Below, piece after piece: positions 40,909-47,109 of a DNA stretch of 47,109 bases. The first letter of the stretch is position 1; each line of letters opens with the position of its first letter. The stretch comes from Fimbriimonadaceae bacterium (GTDB taxonomy: Bacteria; Armatimonadota; Fimbriimonadia; Fimbriimonadales; Fimbriimonadaceae): the NCBI GenBank assembly GCA_019638835.1, contig JAHBTC010000007.1, forward strand, positions 1 through 47,109, written 5' to 3'. The notes under the pieces were generated by a model, which was not told where the DNA came from, did not search any database, and saw only the letters and a list, made by a program, of their open reading frames with translations. Position numbers and translations under genes: made by a program.

Positions 40909-41839
40909 TCGTGAACAGCTTCAACTGATCCATGTCGTCGGTGGTCACGAGGACACGACCGTCAGCGGTGACGGCGAGAGGTGAACCCACGAAACTGGAG
41001 GGCGTGATCTTCATCACTTGGGCACCTGTGCGAACGTTGTGCATGATGATCTGGCTGTCGCTACCGGAAGTAAATGCGTACTTGCCGTTCGGCGTGAAAG
41101 CACCGTAAAGAATCCAGTCCGTGTGACCACGCAGGCGAACTATCGTTTGCCGGTTATTTAAAGTGATGATCGAAGCGAAGCCATCACGACCCATTGTCAT
41201 GGCCGCGGTCTTTGCCTTGTTCAGGCTCAGGTTGTTTGAGCCGGGTTGAGGCGCGGTTTTCACGGTTGCGGCCAGCGTGAAGTTGCTTGGATTGTAAATG
41301 CGAACGCCTTCAAGCAAAGTTCCGGTCACAATTCCACCGGTCGAACTAAACCCCACACCGTAGAAGTTCGCGCCGCTACCGAGGATCGTGCCAACCGGGT
41401 TTCCACCGGCAAAAGCCCATACCTTGATGACGTCGTCCTTGCCGACGGTCGCAATGCGCTGGCCGTTTGCGCTCCAAGCGATCGATTGAATTCCTCGCGT
41501 ATGTCCTCGATCTCGCGGATACTCCCGCACCTTTTGACCGTTTGAGAGGTTCCAAACAATGAGCCTGGCGGTTTCATCACCGGTCGCGAGATACTTGCCG
41601 TCAGGGCTAAACGCGATACCATACGCAGGCTGCGGGTGCCCAACCAACTTGTAGATCTGCTGGTAGTTCTGGCTGTTGATGACGCGAATGGAATTGTCCT
41701 CGCAAGCAACGGCGATTTTTGCGCCCGTAGAAGCGGCGGCGGCGGCCGTGATGCGCAGTCCGACGTACGTCTTGACCGGGGCGACAGATGGGTTCGACGA
41801 ATTTTGACCGAGAATGGCCAATGCAACCGTGGCAATCAT
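40886..41839 (-). CDS. WD40-repeat secreted protein
   Basis: 317 residues from the Met at 41839, giving a signal peptide (MIATVALAILGQ). Six or more WD40-like repeats follow, e.g. YGIAFSPDGKYLATGDETARLIVWN, IQSIAWSANGQRIATVGKDDVIKVW and ILYGAFTPNGKYAFTSGSDSQIIMHN, and form a beta-propeller. It probably serves as a scaffold or surface-binding protein in the periplasm. No catalytic motif. The first repeat, near KIAVACEDNSIRVI, is degenerate. Confidence 0.85.
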   Translation of the reverse strand: MIATVALAILGQNSSNPSVAPVKTYVGLRITAAAAASTGAKIAVACEDNSIRVINSQNYQQIYKLVGHPQPAYGIAFSPDGKYLATGDETARLIVWNLSNGQKVREYPRDRGHTRGIQSIAWSANGQRIATVGKDDVIKVWAFAGGNPVGTILGSGANFYGVGFSSTGGIVTGTLLEGVRIYNPSNFTLAATVKTAPQPGSNNLSLNKAKTAAMTMGRDGFASIITLNNRQTIVRLRGHTDWILYGAFTPNGKYAFTSGSDSQIIMHNVRTGAQVMKITPSSFVGSPLAVTADGRVLVTTDDMDQLKLFTITPPQLR

Positions 41840-41930
41840 AAGTGATCCTCCGTGAATCAATGGTATGACGAACGGAAGTCCCCGAAAGTACACCGGGGCC
41901 CGCTAGCAGCCGTGAGAGTCGGTCAAAAGT

Positions 41931-42827
41931 CTAGCGAGCGATCGGCACCGTAAACTCTTTGGCGTCGAATTCGCCGCCGAATCCCCACTCCGCCGTCCAC
42001 ATGATCTTGGTAATACCCGCCGCAGTCGGCACGATAGTCCGCATTGTTACCGGAAGTCCGCGCTGCTGATCAACCACGAACTCGACCTCGGCGGGTTGAT
42101 CACCTTTACGGATGGCGACGAGGCGAACGATCGGTCGCTGTTCCTCCTTCACCGCCATCGTTTTTTGCTCTACCGTGATCTCAAAGCCATCGCTGGTAAG
42201 AGATTTGATCAAAGGTTCAAACACATTCTCATCGCGCTCATAGATGCGGTTGATTACGGCAGGAAGATCGCGGAGCGTATTTTCCAGAGTGTCCTGATTG
42301 ACGGAAGATGCGGAAGGCTCGCGGAACTCGGGTAGCCGCTTGAATCCGGTCTCCGTATCCTTAAGCGCGCGCATGCTACCGTCGCCGACTAACCTATTGG
42401 TTGATCCTTCGGTGCGCGGTAGGGAGTAGGTGATGTTAAAGTGTCGCCGGTCCTGGACCTTCATTTCACCGTAGCTCTGAGACTTGCCTTTCGGGTCATC
42501 GACAAGGATGAGGGTGCGGGCCCAGCCATTCCGAAGGTCTCGGAGCGCGGCGTCCATTTTTCGCCCGATCAAGACGGCCTCGCTATCTGGCTTCGGTTCC
42601 CAACCTTGCTGCCCAACGGGGGCACTTTCGAAAGTTTCGGCCGGGAATTGGATGTCGGGAGCATTTACGCCGGGGAGGTTGCTTTCCGGCCCATTTGATC
42701 CTGTGTCGCTCGAGCCACCTTGCGTAGTGGGCGAATTGGGGTTTGAAGGAGGAGCGTTCTTCGTCTGATTCTGATTGCAACCTAACACAAGGAATGCAAA
42801 AGCGATCAACACCACGAAACTCCTCAT
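41931..42827 (-). CDS. Lipoprotein of unknown function (LolA-like fold possible)
   Basis: 298 residues from the Met at 42827; a longer frame reaches 42887. The lipoprotein signal peptide SFVVLIAFAFLVLGC is followed by a Pro/Ser/Asn-rich spacer. The mature domain (residues about 90-298) has long anti-parallel strand sequence (RRHFNITYSLPRT, EVEFVVDQQRGLPVTMRTI), a layout often seen in outer-membrane lipoprotein-sorting (LolA/DUF1571-like) proteins. The family is not certain. It lies 56 bp downstream of the GH57 gene. Confidence 0.72.
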   Translation of the reverse strand: MRSFVVLIAFAFLVLGCNQNQTKNAPPSNPNSPTTQGGSSDTGSNGPESNLPGVNAPDIQFPAETFESAPVGQQGWEPKPDSEAVLIGRKMDAALRDLRNGWARTLILVDDPKGKSQSYGEMKVQDRRHFNITYSLPRTEGSTNRLVGDGSMRALKDTETGFKRLPEFREPSASSVNQDTLENTLRDLPAVINRIYERDENVFEPLIKSLTSDGFEITVEQKTMAVKEEQRPIVRLVAIRKGDQPAEVEFVVDQQRGLPVTMRTIVPTAAGITKIMWTAEWGFGGEFDAKEFTVPIAR

Positions 42828-42883
42828 CTCAATCACTTGGAGACGCTGAGCGGTGAAAATGGTTCGCGCGGTCCCGTTCGACC

Positions 42884-44605
42884 TCACGAGAGCGGGACTC
42901 CTCGCTGATCCGAGCCCACAGGTTGGTCGAGTTCAGACCAGAAACTCAAATCGATCTTGGGGAACGGCGCATCCTTTTGCTGGCACTCGTTAAGAAACTC
43001 GCGATCCTCAATCCCGAGGCTCGCCCCGTCGTGGACGGTCTCTGCCATATCCATGAGTCGAGTAAGCCTCGCAATGTGATCTTCAAACCGCACTTCCGAA
43101 TAGTCACGGGCCGAGAAAGTAGAGATCAGGAACTGCCAGTCACTGCTCTCGCTGAGAAGTAACTCTCTCGCCGCTTGCTCCAGAATCTCTTTCGCCGGAC
43201 CGCTACGGGCAACTTGAACCAAATGGCGGAATCGCCTTTCGAGGGGATACAGTTTTTCCCACGTCCAATGGTTGTCCGGGTTGATCCAAACCGAGTGGTA
43301 TCCGCCTTCGCCCCATGACCCCTCGGGCAAATGAATGAGGTGGCGGGCAGGATGGTGATCCACCATGTCGCTTCCGGTCACGATCTCCAGATCAGGGTCG
43401 TGGTGCATAAGGACGGCGGTTTCGTAGAGAAACTCTGGCCCCTCAAACCACCAATGGCCGAATAACTCCGTGTCGTACATCGCCACGACGGTTCCTTCGC
43501 GGTTGGCCTGCCCGCGATATTTGGCGAGGGTGGACTTGACCAATTGGACGAAGTCTTTGGCGTGGTGGCCAATGTTTTCCACCGCCACCCACGGATCGTA
43601 CGGTTGCTTCGCGCCGAGGTCGGCTTTGTTCTCGCTGATGCGCCAGTACTTGAGCCTTCCCGGATAGAGTTGCTTGTGGAACTCTAGGTAGTGCGGGTCG
43701 CCGGGATAACCGACGTCGCCGGACCAGACGCGCACCGTTGTTTCGGGGTCGCGGGCGAACACCGTCTGCCCCCCGGGGATGAGGTAATGCTCGTATTCGC
43801 TGCGGGCATCTTCGGGAGGAGTAAACAGGTTGCGGCTCCGCTGAAACAGTTCAGCGAGTTGGGGGAACGACTGCCAGTACGTCCCTAGCGGCTCGCCGCC
43901 CCGAATGAGGTGGGAATCCACGAAGAAGAAGTCAATGCCGTTCTCGCCGAGGAATTCCTGTACGGCTTTACGGGGCCAAGGGGTTTCGTCTTCGCCCGCC
44001 GGGGCCTTCCAATCGTAACCCGGGCGGTAAGCGCATTCGGGCAACCATATGCCGCGCGGACGTCGCCCAAACCGTTTGGTGTGGCTGTCCACCGCGAGTT
44101 TGACCTGAGCTTGGATGCTCTCGTCGGTGCCGAGGAGCGGGAAGTATCCGTGGGTGGCCCCGCAAGTGATGAGTTCGATCAGTCCGTCGTCTTGGAAACT
44201 CTTCCATGCGCCGCAGAGGTCGCGGTTCCAGCGGTGCTTGAACTGGACAAGGGCGCGGGTGTAGAACCGCTGCCACCAGGCGGCGAGCCCCACCATGCGC
44301 AGGTCACCGGCGGTCTCGAAGTTCTCCTGATCCATGAGGGCGGCGGCGATCTTCTCTTCGCAGTAGGCTTCGAAGCCGTCAGCGAACGAGGGGTCGTCGA
44401 GTTGCTCGGCGAGGATGGGGGTGATGTTGATCGTCCAGCGAGGGCGGATGCCTTGTTGGCGGAGCCGTTCGAGGGCATCGAGAATGGGGAGATAACACTC
44501 GGCGGCGGACTCGTGGAGCCAGTCGGTGCCGTGGGGCGACTTGCCGTGACTCAACACATAGGGCATGTGCGAGTGGAGGCACAGCAGGAATCGGCCCACG
44601 GGCAT
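42884..44605 (-). CDS. 1,4-alpha-glucan branching enzyme, GH57 family
   Basis: 573 residues. The N-terminal GH57 motif is FLLCLHSHMPYV, then CGATHGYFPLL, WLPECAYRPGYDW with probable nucleophile E190, and MYDTELFGHWWFEGPEF with probable acid/base D378. The C-terminal alpha-helical domain ends near residue 560. GH57 branching enzymes such as that of Thermococcus (TK1436) create alpha-1,6 branch points in glycogen. There is no signal peptide, consistent with cytosolic glycogen metabolism. No glgA/glgC genes are nearby. Other GH57 members (amylases) are less likely from the motif set. Confidence 0.9.
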   Translation of the reverse strand: MPVGRFLLCLHSHMPYVLSHGKSPHGTDWLHESAAECYLPILDALERLRQQGIRPRWTINITPILAEQLDDPSFADGFEAYCEEKIAAALMDQENFETAGDLRMVGLAAWWQRFYTRALVQFKHRWNRDLCGAWKSFQDDGLIELITCGATHGYFPLLGTDESIQAQVKLAVDSHTKRFGRRPRGIWLPECAYRPGYDWKAPAGEDETPWPRKAVQEFLGENGIDFFFVDSHLIRGGEPLGTYWQSFPQLAELFQRSRNLFTPPEDARSEYEHYLIPGGQTVFARDPETTVRVWSGDVGYPGDPHYLEFHKQLYPGRLKYWRISENKADLGAKQPYDPWVAVENIGHHAKDFVQLVKSTLAKYRGQANREGTVVAMYDTELFGHWWFEGPEFLYETAVLMHHDPDLEIVTGSDMVDHHPARHLIHLPEGSWGEGGYHSVWINPDNHWTWEKLYPLERRFRHLVQVARSGPAKEILEQAARELLLSESSDWQFLISTFSARDYSEVRFEDHIARLTRLMDMAETVHDGASLGIEDREFLNECQQKDAPFPKIDLSFWSELDQPVGSDQRGVPLS

Positions 44606-44735
44606 GGGGCTAGTTTAGCCTTGCGAGAAGTGAACGATGGTGCATGGCGGCGTTCACCATCTTTGTTCAGTAGGCGACCCACCAATCCAAGAGCAGGGCT
44701 ATCCACCATTCACTCTGGAGAGCATCGAACATTGA

Positions 44736-44766
44736 TTGACACGTATCTAATGGTCAACTAATGGTC
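44736..44766. promoter_or_regulatory. TTGACA element followed by an 11-bp-period direct repeat, upstream of the large lipoprotein gene
   Basis: TTGACA (44736-44741) is followed by CTAATGGTC at 44747-44755 and again at 44758-44766, separated by AA. The 11-bp spacing places both copies on one face of the helix, as response-regulator sites often are. The -35 match is perfect but no good -10 box follows. The lipoprotein ATG is at 44815. Confidence 0.4.
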
Positions 44767-44814
44767 GGGCTTCCATAGTGGTCGCACGAAGGCAACGACC
44801 TTCTCGAGGAAGCT

Positions 44815-47016
44815 ATGAAATCTCAAAACGGGTACGGAGGGAATTCCAGCCCCGCTCGGCGCACAAGTCGCGCCTCCAAACTTTGGATTGCGGCGTTTGT
44901 CGCGCTCATCATTGGCTGCGGCGGAAGCGGCGGCCCCAACGGAAGCAGTGGTGGCACTACCGGTGACCTATCTCGCGCAGTGGTCGACACGACCGTCACG
45001 ATGCCCTCTGGCCACACGGCAGAGTCCATGGACAAGATCTCGGCTTGGACGAGTGCCGCCGAAATGCCACTTAGTCCCAGCGGTACCGTGGGCATCGAGA
45101 TCTTCGGCTCAGGGCCCCAATTCAGCCAGCTACTCGACTCGCAAGACCGTGTGGTGCTCAGCGGGTTTGTTGGTTCGAACCGCAAGGCATTGGATTCGAG
45201 CACAACGGCAGAAACCCTCGCTTACTTTGCCCTTGGCGGTCCGCTCCACCGGGGCGATGCCCGGATCACGTTCTTGAATACGGTCAAGGATCTCAGTGGG
45301 TTTGCGGGATTGGTTACCGCGGTCGAGACGGCGCTCAAGACCGATGGTCATGTTACGGCAGAGAACGCAGGCATCCAATCCGCGCTCCAGACGATGCGAA
45401 GTGCATACGGCGCGAACCGAAGTGCAACCAGCCGTTCAGTAACGATTGAGCCGGGACGCACGGCGAGCGGATTACTACTGGACGACTCAAAGGAAGACCA
45501 GGTGACGGTGACCAATTCGCATGCGCGACGGGCGTACTACTGGTTGCAACGAATCGGATTCAAGGATAAGAACGGAGACAAGGTCACGTTCAATACGCCG
45601 ACGAGCATCAGCGAAGGGTGGGTGCGGATGCCCAGCCGCTACGGCGGAGAGGTAGATGGTGCTTCTGGACTTATGAACCGGCAGTATGAGTGGGCCCCAG
45701 TATCCAGTGACCCAATGCAAGTGCTAGCCGACGCTCCCGGTTACGACGGCGAGCAAGAGACGTATTACAAGTTGATCACGGTTGGCGCGGGAAAGGATCC
45801 CGGCGACTTCAACAAGCTCACTACGGCGCAATCCATCAAGTGGGAAGAGACGATCTACTCGTCCGCTTATCTTGACTTCTATGTCCCGATCTTCGCAAAC
45901 ATGGTGTTGCCTCTTAGCGGAGCCGACATGGATGCCTTGGTTGAGTACATTTCAAACGATAGCCGGGCGAAGGCCTACATGACCGAGTGCCGTACGTTGA
46001 TGCCGACGGTGGCATCAGAAGGAGCGAAGGGCAACTACCCAGGTGCGGTTTCCGCATTTGTGCGGTCCAGTAACACGGCAACGCGCACCACGCCAATGAC
46101 CGTAGACATCGTCCTCGCATGGGGGATGAGCAAGGGATTCTCTCTGTTCAAAGACAAGCAAGACCTGCTCAGCCGCGTGGACAACGCCGAGAAACGGATC
46201 GGCAACTACGACCTCGTGCAGTTCTTGACCGATTTCGCTCCGTTCTCAGATGTAGCGGATTCCAATCTTGCGAACATCTTTGACATCACGTCGTCAAAGG
46301 GAGAAGTAACTCTAACCCCCGAACAAAGCACAGTCGGGATAGTGGATACCCCAGACATCTTCGCAACCATCAAGAACAAGCAAGAGGGAGTGGAGTACGA
46401 ATATGTCTGGACGGTCAACAGCGACTACTTCCTCATGGATGGAGACGCGAATTCGACCGATAAAAGCCCGAACGGAGTTCTGATCTCGAAGTACGACAAG
46501 GTGTTCATCGGTAGCCTCGTGAATACGGAGGGTACAGCCGCGATCAACTGCACGGTAAGGGTGAAAGGTGGGGCCACCATCGGAAAAGACACGACATCCA
46601 TCATTTTCAAGAAGAACATCTCGGTCTACACCGGAACGTTCGAAGTCATTGGCGCCGTGATTCCTAATCAGAAGCCTGGAGAGCCCGGCTACGCCTCTGG
46701 ATTCATCATGTATGTCATCGCCGTCGTGCCCACGAAGGAGAAAGCGTTCTATTACTCCGGCGAAGCGGTACAGCCTGATGGCAAGACCTTCAAGACCGCA
46801 AGTTGGTACTCAACGAATCCTTATCTGCTCCCCCACGAAGGGCTGCGGGCTGCATGGGAGTCGGATAAGCACGACTACTTCTTGATTCGGAGCTCAAATG
46901 GGTTCGGTTATAGTTCGGATGCGGCTGCTGAGGCCGCATTGAATGAGCTCATCACAGGCACGAAGCCGTACTACGCTGACTGGAAGGTGAAGGTCACCGC
47001 TACTCTCAATCCATAA
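44815..47016 (+). CDS. Large lipoprotein of unknown function
   Basis: 733 residues. The lipoprotein signal has a 22-residue basic lead (KSQNGYGGNSSPARRTSRASK) before the hydrophobic helix WIAAFVALIIGC, with lipobox IIGC, then a Gly/Ser-rich tether. The middle is helical and charged with Tyr/Trp-rich parts (RRAYYWLQRIGFKDKNGDKV); residues about 500-620 have Ig-like strand patterns (VTLTPEQSTVGIVDTP, YEYVWTVNSDYFLMDG). The C-terminal 100 residues contain GLRAAWESDKHDYFLIRSS. No recognised family. It is a single gene followed by a terminator, with a conspicuous upstream repeat. Confidence 0.75.
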   Translation: MKSQNGYGGNSSPARRTSRASKLWIAAFVALIIGCGGSGGPNGSSGGTTGDLSRAVVDTTVTMPSGHTAESMDKISAWTSAAEMPLSPSGTVGIEIFGSGPQFSQLLDSQDRVVLSGFVGSNRKALDSSTTAETLAYFALGGPLHRGDARITFLNTVKDLSGFAGLVTAVETALKTDGHVTAENAGIQSALQTMRSAYGANRSATSRSVTIEPGRTASGLLLDDSKEDQVTVTNSHARRAYYWLQRIGFKDKNGDKVTFNTPTSISEGWVRMPSRYGGEVDGASGLMNRQYEWAPVSSDPMQVLADAPGYDGEQETYYKLITVGAGKDPGDFNKLTTAQSIKWEETIYSSAYLDFYVPIFANMVLPLSGADMDALVEYISNDSRAKAYMTECRTLMPTVASEGAKGNYPGAVSAFVRSSNTATRTTPMTVDIVLAWGMSKGFSLFKDKQDLLSRVDNAEKRIGNYDLVQFLTDFAPFSDVADSNLANIFDITSSKGEVTLTPEQSTVGIVDTPDIFATIKNKQEGVEYEYVWTVNSDYFLMDGDANSTDKSPNGVLISKYDKVFIGSLVNTEGTAAINCTVRVKGGATIGKDTTSIIFKKNISVYTGTFEVIGAVIPNQKPGEPGYASGFIMYVIAVVPTKEKAFYYSGEAVQPDGKTFKTASWYSTNPYLLPHEGLRAAWESDKHDYFLIRSSNGFGYSSDAAAEAALNELITGTKPYYADWKVKVTATLNP

Positions 47017-47023
47017 GCAAGAA

Positions 47024-47050
47024 CTGGCCCGGTTGAGACAATCGGGCCAG
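47024..47050. terminator. Terminator after the large lipoprotein gene
   Basis: A 10-bp stem (CTGGCCCGGT 47024-47033 with ATCGGGCCAG 47041-47050, one G-T pair) with a seven-base loop, seven bases after the stop. The T tract is short on the plus side; on the minus side GTTCTTGCTT follows, so it may serve both strands. Confidence 0.65.
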
Positions 47051-47052
47051 CT

Positions 47053-47109
47053 TCATCCTCCGATCCGGTACAACGCCGCGCTCAGGAAGTAGTTGGCGAT
47101 GTAGATCAG
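47053..47109 (-). CDS. Partial C-terminus of a gene running out of the window
   Basis: The last 18 codons on the minus strand read LIYIANYFLSAALYRIGG followed by TGA, with the frame open to the window edge. Convergence with the lipoprotein gene across a terminator supports a real gene end. A hydrophobic, slightly aromatic tail is all that can be seen; no family is named. Confidence 0.4.
   Translation of the reverse strand: MIYIANYFLSAALYRIGG

Noticed and set aside
1-47109. CRISPR arrays, insertion sequences, prophage or integrase genes
   Set aside because: No repeat-spacer pattern, transposase, integrase or phage structural motif was seen on reading the whole window.

Overview
The window looks like a chromosomal segment of a diderm, menaquinone-type heterotroph, most likely an Armatimonadota (Fimbriimonadia-like) bacterium. 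This is an inference from gene content: several PEP-CTERM proteins, a stand-alone prepilin-like protein of the kind that is abundant in Armatimonadota and Planctomycetota, many lipoproteins, an RND efflux pump, a GH57 branching enzyme, a DUF1800 protein and c-di-AMP signalling genes. No phage, insertion sequence, CRISPR array or plasmid gene was seen. Most genes are ordinary chromosomal ones in tightly packed operons with ATGA-type overlaps.

Layout. 1-1414: the C-terminal part of a heavy-metal RND efflux pump. 1549-1624: tRNA-Arg(CCU) on the minus strand. 1696-2310: an unknown membrane-anchored protein. 2307-6604 (minus): an operon rpsU - pgpH-like HD phosphohydrolase - ybeY - DGK/PAP2 fusion - CorC/HlyC-type CBS protein. 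6685-7533 (minus): a ChaN-like protein. 7569-11814 (plus): three unknown or degenerate proteins, a membrane FeS/CCG-domain quinone oxidoreductase (EtfD/FadF type), then acpS. 11869-15524: pstS-pstC-pstA without pstB, followed by a methyltransferase. 15608-19106: an unknown secreted protein, a HIT hydrolase and a NamZ-like (DUF1343) exo-muramidase. 19186-20328: a prepilin-like protein and a tiny lipoprotein. 20408-21629: darA (c-di-AMP receptor) and holB. 21650-25245: a four-gene envelope-stress operon (ECF sigma factor, zinc-finger anti-sigma factor, RseB-like protein, HtrA protease). 25305-28851: a Fur-family regulator, a small basic protein, a DUF1800 protein, a DUF1232 protein and ftsY. 28914-30557: a serine beta-lactamase-like hydrolase.

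30620-36393 (minus) holds five PEP-CTERM proteins, four of them diverged tandem paralogues, interrupted by lepA. Then come gyrB (36731-38818, minus), an aminoglycoside-phosphotransferase-like kinase, pyrD, a WD40 repeat protein, a lipoprotein, a GH57 glucan branching enzyme, and a large unknown lipoprotein that ends at a terminator close to the window end.

How the genes fit together. A PgpH-type phosphohydrolase and a DarA-type receptor in the same window suggest that c-di-AMP signalling operates. The sigma/anti-sigma/RseB/HtrA operon looks like a self-contained envelope stress circuit. The pst cluster carries an upstream pair of 11-bp-spaced CTTAA repeats resembling a PHO box, which fits phosphate control. 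No complete new biological system could be demonstrated. The best leads are the DGK-PAP2 fusion, the tandem PEP-CTERM paralogue family with its terminator and putative operator layout, the pst operon lacking its ATPase, and the terminator that overlaps the darA promoter.
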